Assembly (NCBI GenBank): GCA_905182295.1
Contig: CAJJAZ010000007.1
Coordinates: 62,001 to 126,000, forward strand
Length of the DNA: 64,000 bases
Direction of reading: 5' to 3'
Source: an uncultured Flavobacteriaceae bacterium
Lineage (GTDB): Bacteria; Bacteroidota; Bacteroidia; Flavobacteriales; Flavobacteriaceae
This document shows, piece after piece, positions 9,592 to 17,667 of the stretch. Made by a program: the position numbers and the translations under genes. The notes beneath the pieces are model-generated. The model was not told the origin of the DNA and made no database searches. It saw only the letters and a program-made list of their open reading frames with translations. Every line of letters starts with the position of its first letter. Within the stretch, counting starts at the first letter, position 1.

Positions 9592-9730
9592 GATGGTAAG
9601 GTTAAAGAGGTTGTAGTATAAGAACTCTCAAGATTGGGTTAAGAATACCATTGACACATTAACTACTCTTAAATCGTTTGAGGAAAAGGGAATCAATGCA
9701 GTGGATAGAGGTATTATTATAATCAAGTAA
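9592..9730 (+). pseudogene. Serine recombinase (resolvase/invertase) fragment with stop and frameshift
   Basis: GATGGTAAGGTTAAAGAGGTTGTAGTA-TAA-GAACTCTCAAGATTGGGT reads DGKVKEVVV*ELSRLG; after one extra base at 9640 it continues KNTIDTLTTLKSFEEKGINAVDRG, matching the ELSRLGRNTxDxLxTLxxFxEKGI region of serine recombinases. Confidence 0.7.
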
Positions 9731-9767
9731 TCAAGAATTTAGTGATTACTCTCTAATATGATTTTAT

Positions 9768-10757
9768 TTATTCTTGTTTTATATCTTTTCCTTTACTCGA
9801 ATTATTCTTTACACGAGATGGAGGAGGGTTGTTAACCACAGGTTTAGTGATAATTTCTTTTGGTAGAGTGGATGTAGGAGAAACTACTCTTCGGTTTGGT
9901 TGGATTTGATTAGTTGTTTTTGTATTAGGTCTTTGAATAACTCCGTATGGGGTGTTTGGAGTAGGTATTACTTTTCTCGCTTCATTTACATTTTTAATTG
10001 TACGTACATTTATACCCAAATCTCTTAACAATTTAACATCTTTGTCAAGTTGTGAATCTTCAATAATTTGACCGGTATTATTTGATATTCTAGTTTGGTC
10101 ATAAGTAGAACCTCTTCTATCTTCAGATCTTACTTCATTTAAATTAGATTCATTACTCACTATTTTTGTCTGGTCATAACTAGAACTTCCTATATCTTCT
10201 TTTCTTACTATATTTTGATTTGATTCATTTCTTCGATAATTTGGAATATCATGATTAGGTAATCTATTCCATCTATAACCACTTAAGTATCCATTCCAAC
10301 TATTAAAATTCCATGAGTTGTTCCACCCCCAAGAATTTCTATACCATTGATCATTATTCCAGGTATTAGCAAACCCTAACATATCTTGATTTCTAAAACC
10401 ATTCCACATGTAAAATGGATAATTCATATTCCAATCGAACCACATTTTAGGTGCGTTGAGATACATGTCAAATGGTGACACACCACTTCTCGAACCTCCC
10501 AAGTAGTTGTAGTTTCTATAATACCAACCAATATCTTGGTTTAGTGCAAACCACGTAAAATCTTGACGAAAACTCCAATCGTTACGAAGTTTTCTTGCAA
10601 AATCCCAATCATTATCGATTATATCAAATTTTATAGTTTGTGTGGAATATAAGCCATCATTAGATACTTCATTATTTGACTTAGAGGTATTCATTTTGGA
10701 AGAACTACATGAAGTCAAAATGCAAAAAATAAATAAAATATAAAGTATTTTTTTCAT
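9768..10757 (-). CDS. Trp/Asn-rich putative lipoprotein with internal repeat
   Basis: Lipobox LFIFCILTSCSSS; aromatic/Asn-rich middle (TWNNDQWYRNSWGWNNSWNFNSWNGYLSGYRWN); two ~25-aa repeats NESNQNIVRKEDIGSSSYDQTKIVS / NESNLNEVRSEDRRGSTYDQTRISN. Confidence 0.75.
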   Translation of the reverse strand: MKKILYILFIFCILTSCSSSKMNTSKSNNEVSNDGLYSTQTIKFDIIDNDWDFARKLRNDWSFRQDFTWFALNQDIGWYYRNYNYLGGSRSGVSPFDMYLNAPKMWFDWNMNYPFYMWNGFRNQDMLGFANTWNNDQWYRNSWGWNNSWNFNSWNGYLSGYRWNRLPNHDIPNYRRNESNQNIVRKEDIGSSSYDQTKIVSNESNLNEVRSEDRRGSTYDQTRISNNTGQIIEDSQLDKDVKLLRDLGINVRTIKNVNEARKVIPTPNTPYGVIQRPNTKTTNQIQPNRRVVSPTSTLPKEIITKPVVNNPPPSRVKNNSSKGKDIKQE

Positions 10758-11018
10758 AGTTTATATTGTTAATCACAATCAAATATAGTGATTAATATAT
10801 AAAAAAAATAAAGTTCATCAGTTAATTTTATGTTTTTTATATATTAATTGGATATTGATGAAAACAAGATTTTAGTAGATACTATTATATTGATGTAATT
10901 AGATTTAACAGAGGTTAGATTTTATAATAATATTTTGGTGAGTAATGGTCACCAAAATGATATAAAATACTAAATTCTCAATAATTAAGTAATTGATAAT
11001 CATATACTTAACTAATAA

Positions 11019-11045
11019 GTTTAAATACTGTCATCCCGACTTAAA
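11019..11045 (+). repeat. attR-like repeat (partial tRNA-Pro 3' end)
   Basis: GTTTAAATACTGTCATCCCGACTTAAA; 25/27 to 8394-8420. Confidence 0.8.
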
Positions 11046-11085
11046 AACTCTTAAAACCCTTGTTTTACAAGGGTTTTAAGAGTTT
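11045..11085. terminator. Bidirectional terminator hairpin at attR
   Basis: AAACTCTTAAAACCCTTG-tttta-CAAGGGTTTTAAGAGTTT, 18-bp perfect stem. Confidence 0.75.
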
Positions 11086-11747
11086 CGATTTTTCTTAAAT
11101 TTAGCTGTTCGCTTTTTTTGTTCTTCAAGGTTCCATTCAAAATTAAATCTATTCTTTAGAAATATAGCAATGGAGTCAAGTCCAATTTCAGTTCTTCTTT
11201 TATCGATATTTTCTGGTTCAAAAACAGGCCAAAGATTAAATTGTTTCGTTTCGGGATAATATTTCATTTGTCCGCCATAAATTTGTAATTCTCCTCTTTC
11301 AGTCGCTATTCTATCTTCTGTTCGAACTAAAAACCGTGGCTCCAATTTTTTGTCTATTACAGCCTGCCTCATCATTGGAAGGTATTGTATTCGAACCTCA
11401 TTATTTGAATGTTGAATAACATTGCATATTGTCCAATTTCCTTGTTCACCAGCCATTTCTTTTGTAGGCCATCCATTTGTATTTAAAAGATTTTTTACTT
11501 TTCGTTCATTGATTTTGTGATTGCTTTTATAAATGGCTTGTTGTGTCTTAACTAATTCTGATTCGGCACCATAAATTTCCATAAGCGAATCTCTTAACCT
11601 TATTGGGCGTTGTTCTGTATTCCAGATAGTATCTAGAAGGGCCATTAGGTTTACTTGATTCTCTGCTGTTGTTGGTGCTTCCTTTGATTTCGTTTTACTA
11701 GAACAACTTAGTACTAATAGTAAATAGAATAATAATAAATATTTCAT
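11076..11747 (-). CDS. DUF6624-like lipoprotein
   Basis: MKYLLLFYLLLVLSCSS; NGWPTKEMAGEQGNWTICNVIQHSN...LPMMRQAVIDKK...TEDRIATERGELQIYGGQM. Confidence 0.65.
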   Translation of the reverse strand: MKYLLLFYLLLVLSCSSKTKSKEAPTTAENQVNLMALLDTIWNTEQRPIRLRDSLMEIYGAESELVKTQQAIYKSNHKINERKVKNLLNTNGWPTKEMAGEQGNWTICNVIQHSNNEVRIQYLPMMRQAVIDKKLEPRFLVRTEDRIATERGELQIYGGQMKYYPETKQFNLWPVFEPENIDKRRTEIGLDSIAIFLKNRFNFEWNLEEQKKRTAKFKKNRNS

Positions 11748-12208
11748 AATTGTGATATAAACGCTTTTAAAGCCTCTGGCTTTTGTGTGCCAATCAGTAG
11801 TCTTTTGCCGCTTTTTAATTCAAGTGCCAAACCAAATCTTCCTCGGATATTGTAAACAGTGCCATAGGAAGTAAAAAGCCTTATTCCCCAACCACCTACA
11901 AATCCATAGTCTACCACTTCTGCATTGGCTACCTCCTCCCAATCAATTTTTTTTCTAACCAAAGGGAATAAATGAAAATGAATACTCTTGCTGGTGATTT
12001 TTGTTTTTAACTGTAGCATTCTCATAAAAATAAGCAGCCCAAGCAAAGGAATGAAAACAATGGCTAAACCTTCATTACTCATGGGCTTATTCCCAAATGA
12101 ATTTCCTGTAGTAGATTGATAATAGATTCCAATCAATGGTATAAAAGTCATCCCAATGATTATAAGCCACACCCACCATTGGTTAAAACGTTGATTCTCT
12201 TGAAACAT
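11744..12208 (-). CDS. hypothetical membrane protein, possibly PH-like C-terminal domain
   Basis: Two N-terminal TM segments then KITSKSIHFHLFPLVRKKIDWEEVANAEV...GGWGIRLF; 4-bp overlap with downstream gene. Confidence 0.6.
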   Translation of the reverse strand: MFQENQRFNQWWVWLIIIGMTFIPLIGIYYQSTTGNSFGNKPMSNEGLAIVFIPLLGLLIFMRMLQLKTKITSKSIHFHLFPLVRKKIDWEEVANAEVVDYGFVGGWGIRLFTSYGTVYNIRGRFGLALELKSGKRLLIGTQKPEALKAFISQL

Positions 12209-12370
12209 ACATCGGAGTTGAATAGATATTTAAAATTACCTCTTTTTATTGAAAGTTTCAAATGAGATTGGCTATGTAACAATGGTTACTTTTTAAATGT
12301 TTCTCTTGCTGTAACTTTGATTCAAACAAGTAAATGGACAGACTTGTGATTATAATTTGGTTGGTTAATC

Positions 12371-12401
12371 AAGAGCAGTGGGAGACTGCTGCTCTTTTTT
12401 T
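12371..12401 (+). terminator. Intrinsic terminator/attenuator upstream of rhodanese gene
   Basis: AAGAGCAG...CTGCTCTTTTTTT hairpin with T-tract, no complete + strand ORF upstream. Confidence 0.65.
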
Positions 12402-12465
12402 AAAATGCTTTCTAATCCAAACCATATTCTAACTACTATATAAATTAATTAACAAAAAAGTTATT

Positions 12466-12807
12466 ATGTCATTCTTAAGTAAACTATTTGGATCAGGCGC
12501 TTCTTCAGACCACATTAAGGTGTTGGGTATTGAAGATTTCAAAGCAGGCATTGTTAATAAAGGTACGCAACTTATAGATGTTAGAACGGCTTCTGAGTTT
12601 AAATCAGGCGCGATTGCAAATGCCAAAAATATTGATTTTTTTAATAGAGCAGCTATGGAAATTGCCTTTAAAAAATTAGATCCTTCTAAGGCAGTCTATC
12701 TGTATTGTAGATCTGGAAACAGAAGTGGTAAGGCAGCCAAATTATTAGTTTCACTAGGCTTTAATGAAGTATACGACCTTAGAGGAGGCTATACCTCATG
12801 GAGATAA
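12466..12807 (+). CDS. rhodanese-like domain protein
   Basis: LIDVRTASEFKSGAIANAKNIDFFN...AVYLYCRSGNRSGKAAKLLVSLGFNEVYDLRGGYTSW. Confidence 0.92.
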   Translation: MSFLSKLFGSGASSDHIKVLGIEDFKAGIVNKGTQLIDVRTASEFKSGAIANAKNIDFFNRAAMEIAFKKLDPSKAVYLYCRSGNRSGKAAKLLVSLGFNEVYDLRGGYTSWR

Positions 12808-12824
12808 TAAAAAATAAATCGCAT

Positions 12825-12955
12825 ATGAAAACATCCATTATTGTTCAAAATTTAAGGTGTGGTGGTTGTGTCACAGCTAAGATTGGAAAAAAGGATTAAT
12901 GAAACAATTGTTTCAAAGATTAAAGTTTTGACTGGTTATATTTAAGAATTAAACA
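12825..12955 (+). pseudogene. Heavy-metal-associated (HMA) domain fragment, frameshifted
   Basis: MKTSIIVQNLRCGGCVTAKIGKKD* stops after 24 aa; the adjacent frame reads LEKRINETIVSKIKVLTGYI, consistent with an HMA continuation. Confidence 0.55.
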
Positions 12956-12967
12956 TTAACCAGACCA

Positions 12968-13561
12968 ATGAAAAAACAACATCAAATTGTTATTATAAGC
13001 GGTGGAACAGCCGGTATAATGACCGCTACTCAGTTACTTAAGAAAAACAACCATTTAGATATTGCTATCATAGACCCAGCAGATACGCATTACTACCAAC
13101 CTGCATGGACTTTGGTGGGTGCAGGAGCCTATGATTATGACAATAACGCTAGATCTATGGCTAGTTTAATTCCTAAAAAGGCTAGCTGGATAAAAGACTT
13201 TGTCACTTCATTTAATGCAGATGAAAACACTTTAGACACTAAAAATTCAGGACAAATTGGATATAAATTTTTAGTGGTTGCACCAGGATTGGTTATGGAT
13301 CCATCCTTGATTGAAGGGCTTCCAGAAGCTATGGAGAAAGGGATTGTTTGTTCTAATTATACCGATCCAAAGCACACTTGGGAAACTATTAAAAATTGGT
13401 TTGCCTCTAGCGGAATTCAAGTAGATTCCGAATTGGTATTTTCTTTTGTAGCAGAAGAGAAAATTGCGCCTTTATTCAAAGCCTTAAGGGCCTTTAACGA
13501 ATCTCTTGAAGATGCTAGTCCTATTCACGCAGTGGTCGTGCCAATAGAACAAAGCTTATAA
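12968..13561 (+). pseudogene. Truncated sulfide:quinone reductase-like N-terminus fused to an unrelated C-terminus
   Basis: MKKQHQIVIISGGTAGIMTATQLLKKN...DPADTHYYQPAWTLVGAGAYDYDNNARSMASLIPKKASWIKDFV...IVCSNYTDPKHTWETIKN is SQR-like, then NWFASSGIQVDSELVFSFVAEEKIAPLFKALRAFNESLEDASPIHAVVVPIEQSL; 197 aa versus ~400 aa for a complete SQR. Confidence 0.65.
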
Positions 13562-13591
13562 AATAAAACCGATTAATTAAAACACCATTAT

Positions 13592-13777
13592 ATGTTACAC
13601 AGAATGATCAAAGGAATTGCAGGATCTTTTATATTAATTAGTCTTGCGTTATCTATTTATGTCAATCAAAATTGGTTGTGGTTTACAGCCTTTGTAGGAG
13701 CCAATTTATTTCAATCATCTTTGACCAATTGGTGCTTAATGGAAGTTATTTTAAAAAAGTTAGGCGTAAAGAAATAA
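13592..13777 (+). CDS. YgaP-like transmembrane (DUF2892) protein
   Basis: MLHRMIKGIAGSFILISLALSIYVNQNWLWFTAFVGANLFQSSLTNWCLMEVILKKLGVKK. Confidence 0.85.
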   Translation: MLHRMIKGIAGSFILISLALSIYVNQNWLWFTAFVGANLFQSSLTNWCLMEVILKKLGVKK

Positions 13778-13796
13778 TTGTATTGAAGCAGGGTCA

Positions 13797-13831
13797 AAAA
13801 AAAGGCGGACCGTTGGTCCGCCTTTTTTTTT
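13797..13831. terminator. Rho-independent terminator
   Basis: AAAGGCGGACC-gtt-GGTCCGCCTTTTTTTTT. Confidence 0.9.
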
Positions 13832-13849
13832 GAATAATAATATTTATTC

Positions 13850-14293
13850 CTAGGGATTCATTTTTTTGTAATGCGATTCCTTTTCCTCAGTGTAATTCTT
13901 GGTGTCTTTTTTGAAAACCTTCTGAGTGGTGTTTTGAGAAAGTTGCTCAAGAAAATCTGTATGATCAGTAGCTTGTTCAGGATAGTATTTATACGTCCAT
14001 CTCATTACTTCTAATTGAATGGTGTATAACTCCAAACCCTTTTCAGTTAAAAAATAATACTTGGTTTTTCTATTGTCTGCAGCGTGGTAAAAAGAAATAA
14101 TATTATTAATGCTCAAGCTTTTAAGCCTGTCTGCTAAAATATTTGTCGCTACGCCTTCTTTAGATAGTCTCATTTCTGTGAAGGTTTTTTTTCCTCCCAT
14201 TAGGTCTCTTACGATTAATAAAGACCATTTATCACCAATAATATCCAAGCCCGTGGCTAAACCACAGTGGGATCTAAATGTTGAATTACTCAT
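13850..14293 (-). CDS. HxlR family transcriptional regulator
   Basis: CGLATGLDIIGDKWSLLIVRDLMGGKKTFTEMRLSKEGVATNILADRLKSL. Confidence 0.92.
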   Translation of the reverse strand: MSNSTFRSHCGLATGLDIIGDKWSLLIVRDLMGGKKTFTEMRLSKEGVATNILADRLKSLSINNIISFYHAADNRKTKYYFLTEKGLELYTIQLEVMRWTYKYYPEQATDHTDFLEQLSQNTTQKVFKKDTKNYTEEKESHYKKMNP

Positions 14294-14502
14294 TTTTTGA
14301 ATTGTTTGTTAGGGAATCCCCTAAATTTATAATACCCATTTCAAAAGTAATGATTTTGTAGGAATATACTTTCTTTTTTGATTATAATTTCAAAATATTA
14401 CTGTTTTTCGTTTTTATTTTTATAACGTCCTTCGTGAAATTTCATATGCTTGAATAAGCTATTATTGGCTTTTTTGTACATTCATATTTTATATCTTTTT
14501 CT

Positions 14503-15528
14503 ATGAAGTACTTTCAACCGATTTTACTGGCCTCTATATTTATGTTTTATTCCTGTAATCAAGGCTCAAAAACCCAAGCACCACCAGATGGAATGATTTG
14601 GATTCCAGCAGGGAAATTTATACAAGGCGCTGTAATGGGCGACAAAATGGCTATGAGTCATGAAAAGCCTTCGCATGAAGTTTCTATCAGTGGATTTTTC
14701 ATGGATACTACTGAGGTTACCAATGCCCAATTCAAAAAATTTGTAACAGCTACCCATTACATTACTATTGCTGAGCGGGCTATTGATTGGGATGAAATGA
14801 AAAAACAGCTTCCGTTAGGGACTATAAAACCTCACGATAGTATCTTACAAGCAGGTTCTTTAACTTTTAAACCATCAGAAGATAAATTGCCTAATTTATA
14901 CGATTTTTCTCAGTGGTGGCGTTGGACCATTGGCGCCAATTGGAGGCACCCTCAAGGACAAAATTCAACTATAGAAAGAAAAGACAACCACCCTGTAGTA
15001 CATATTGCTTATCAAGATGCCTTGGCCTACTGTGAGTGGAGAGGAAGAAGCCTCCCTACCGAAGCCCAGTGGGAATATGCAGCCAGAGGGCAGCAAGATG
15101 GAATATATGCTTGGGGTACAGATGGGGCTATACTCTCTAAACAAGCCAATAGTTGGGAAGGTAGTTTTCCCGATACAAATACCATGATGGATGGTTTTTT
15201 AGGTACCGCGGTAGTGGGCAGTTTTCCGCCCAATCAATTTAATTTATACGATATGAGCGGGAATGTTTGGGAATGGACTTCTGATTGGTATGACCCCAGG
15301 TATTACAAGATGTTGGCAACAACTAAAGGGCTTATTAAAGATCCCAAAGGAGCTACAAATGCCTATAATCCTAACAATCCCTATACCCCTGAAAGAGTGA
15401 TTAAAGGAGGGTCTTTTTTATGTAATGCTGCTTATTGTGCCAGTTATAGAGTATCGGCCAGAATGGCCAGTTCAGAAGACTCCGCGTCTGAGCATAAAGG
15501 TTTTAGAACAGTAATAAACCTAGATTAA
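14503..15528 (+). CDS. formylglycine-generating enzyme (SUMF1/EgtB/PvdO family), lipoprotein
   Basis: GMIWIPAGKFIQGA...FFMDTTEVTNAQFKKFV...LPTEAQWEYAARG...NVWEWTSDWYD; both catalytic-type Cys in GGSFLCNAAYCASYRVSAR. Confidence 0.9.
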   Translation: MKYFQPILLASIFMFYSCNQGSKTQAPPDGMIWIPAGKFIQGAVMGDKMAMSHEKPSHEVSISGFFMDTTEVTNAQFKKFVTATHYITIAERAIDWDEMKKQLPLGTIKPHDSILQAGSLTFKPSEDKLPNLYDFSQWWRWTIGANWRHPQGQNSTIERKDNHPVVHIAYQDALAYCEWRGRSLPTEAQWEYAARGQQDGIYAWGTDGAILSKQANSWEGSFPDTNTMMDGFLGTAVVGSFPPNQFNLYDMSGNVWEWTSDWYDPRYYKMLATTKGLIKDPKGATNAYNPNNPYTPERVIKGGSFLCNAAYCASYRVSARMASSEDSASEHKGFRTVINLD

Positions 15529-15626
15529 TCTCCTAAATAATCATGTAATAACTTTTGATAACTTTCCAGGAAAAAAGGCAGCCAAATTGTTTAATTTTGG
15601 GTTTTAATTATTAAAATTCATTGTAA

Positions 15627-16574
15627 ATGTCTCAAAATATAGAACGTATTAAAACCCTTATAGTTGGGTCAGGGCCAGCAGGATATACTGCAGCTATTTA
15701 CGCAGCAAGAGCAGATTTAAAACCTGTTTTATACACTGGTATGGAACCAGGTGGACAATTAACAACGACTACCGAGGTGGATAATTTCCCTGGTTACCCT
15801 CAGGGTGTAGACGGTCCTACTATGATGGTGGAATTGCAAGAACAGGCAGAGCGTTTTGGTACCCAAGTGCGTATTGGAATGATCACAGAAGTACAATTGA
15901 GTAAAGAAATTGGGGGTATTCACAAAGCTATGGTAGATGGTAAAACACCTATTGAAGCGGAGACAGTGATTATTTCTACAGGGGCTACGGCCAAATATTT
16001 AAACATACCTAGTGAACAAAAACTAAGGGGAGGTGGTGTTTCTGCCTGTGCGGTATGTGATGGTTTTTTCTATAAGGGCCAAGAAGTGGCTATAGTAGGT
16101 GCTGGAGATACTGCAGCAGAGGAAGCCTCTTATTTAGCCAATATTTGTAGCAAAGTTACCATGCTAGTTAGAAAAGGGGAGATGAGGGCGTCAAAAGCCA
16201 TGCAACACAGGGTAAATAGTTTAGACAACATAGTGATTAAATACTTTACAGAAGTAGAAGAGGTCCTTGGAGACCAAGTGGTAGAAGGCCTAAGAATGGT
16301 TAACAACCAAACAGGAGAAAAGGAAGATATTGCCATTACAGGACTCTTTATCGCTATTGGACACAAACCGAATACAGACATATTCAAGGGTCAATTAGAC
16401 ATGGATGAGACCGGTTATGTTCACACCAAAGGGAAGACTACTAAAACAAATTTACCAGGAGTTTTTGCCTGTGGAGATGTTCAAGATAAAGAGTACAGGC
16501 AGGCTATTACTGCTGCTGGGACAGGATGTATGGCCGCATTAGACGCGGAACGTTACTTGGCTACTGTGGAATAA
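15627..16574 (+). CDS. trxB: thioredoxin-disulfide reductase
   Basis: GSGPAGYTAAIYAARADL, redox motif CAVCDG, GAGDTAAEEASYLA, FACGDVQDKEYRQAITAAGTGC. Confidence 0.97.
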   Translation: MSQNIERIKTLIVGSGPAGYTAAIYAARADLKPVLYTGMEPGGQLTTTTEVDNFPGYPQGVDGPTMMVELQEQAERFGTQVRIGMITEVQLSKEIGGIHKAMVDGKTPIEAETVIISTGATAKYLNIPSEQKLRGGGVSACAVCDGFFYKGQEVAIVGAGDTAAEEASYLANICSKVTMLVRKGEMRASKAMQHRVNSLDNIVIKYFTEVEEVLGDQVVEGLRMVNNQTGEKEDIAITGLFIAIGHKPNTDIFKGQLDMDETGYVHTKGKTTKTNLPGVFACGDVQDKEYRQAITAAGTGCMAALDAERYLATVE

Positions 16575-16608
16575 TTAAACCAGTAGCGGACAAGTTTTAG
16601 CAGTGTAT

Positions 16609-17667
16609 TTACGCTTGCTTTAAAGAAGGAATAAGGGTGTTGATAGCTTTGCAAAGCGATTCAATATCCTTTTTTTTGTGCCCTGCGCTAATGACAATTC
16701 TACTCATTATAGGATCTTTTTCTGTGGGATATGGAAAATTTGTCACTACAAAACCAGCCTCTTTAAGTTCTTTTGATAATTTGGGCGATTGAAATCCAAA
16801 AGCGGGGTGTCCTAAGTGATTGTCAAAGAATTCAGGACAGTCAAGTCCTTTCATAAAACGCTTGGTATTTTTATGTAATTTAAGGAGTTGTTTTTGATAA
16901 ATTTCTGGCGCTTCTATGTAAGCATAAAGGCCAGCTAAAGCCGCAGGGCTTGCGCCGCCATAGGTAGCACTAGCCATAATAACTACTGCTCTATGGTCCT
17001 CGCACAATACTATACCGCCACTAATACCCATTCCTTTTCCCATAGAAGCGGTAACAATTAATTCTCTTGGCTTTAATTGTTTTAATATTTCATAGGATCC
17101 TTCTCCGTTTAAGCCACATATTCCAAGGGCGTGAGAGTCGTCTACAACCAAAATGCAAGAAGAAAGATCAATGCCTTTTAATGGACGGAATTCAGGATAA
17201 TGCCTCCCTTTAAAATCAATACTGTCTAAAAAAATCACGGGTTGTTTTTTTAAAGCAAGCAGCTCATTTAATTTTGCTTCAAGACTATCGTAATTAGTTT
17301 CTACGGCATTAGGATCTATTTTTAAGGCACTGTGTGTACCTGGCAAATAGATTGGAACAAAAGGATCATTTAAAAACTGTTTGGCTACCATCTGACCAGC
17401 CAAATATCCAGAAGAGCTCAGCAGAGCTCGAGGCGCTTTGGTTTGTTGGGCCAATACCTTTTCTACTTTTTCAAACAAGGATAGTCTAATATTTGACTGA
17501 CGGGATGCACCGTGATGTGCCCCGTACTTGAGAATTCCTTTTAACAACCAACGTTTAAACCTGTAATGGGTTTGAAGGCTGAGGTAGCTAGTGCCTCCAA
17601 AATACAAATAAGATTTTTCATTGAAAGACAAATAGGGGCCAATAGCCTTGTTAAAATACTGTATCAT
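16609..17667 (-). CDS. aminotransferase class I/II, AONS/KBL-like PLP enzyme
   Basis: YLSLQTHYRFKRWLLKGILKYGAHHGASRQSN, VVDDSHALGICGLNGEGSYE, IVTASMGKGMGISGG. Confidence 0.8.
   Translation of the reverse strand: MIQYFNKAIGPYLSFNEKSYLYFGGTSYLSLQTHYRFKRWLLKGILKYGAHHGASRQSNIRLSLFEKVEKVLAQQTKAPRALLSSSGYLAGQMVAKQFLNDPFVPIYLPGTHSALKIDPNAVETNYDSLEAKLNELLALKKQPVIFLDSIDFKGRHYPEFRPLKGIDLSSCILVVDDSHALGICGLNGEGSYEILKQLKPRELIVTASMGKGMGISGGIVLCEDHRAVVIMASATYGGASPAALAGLYAYIEAPEIYQKQLLKLHKNTKRFMKGLDCPEFFDNHLGHPAFGFQSPKLSKELKEAGFVVTNFPYPTEKDPIMSRIVISAGHKKKDIESLCKAINTLIPSLKQA

Noticed and set aside
12240-12466. Riboswitch upstream of rhodanese gene
   Set aside because: No known riboswitch core recognised; kept only as an attenuator/sRNA candidate.
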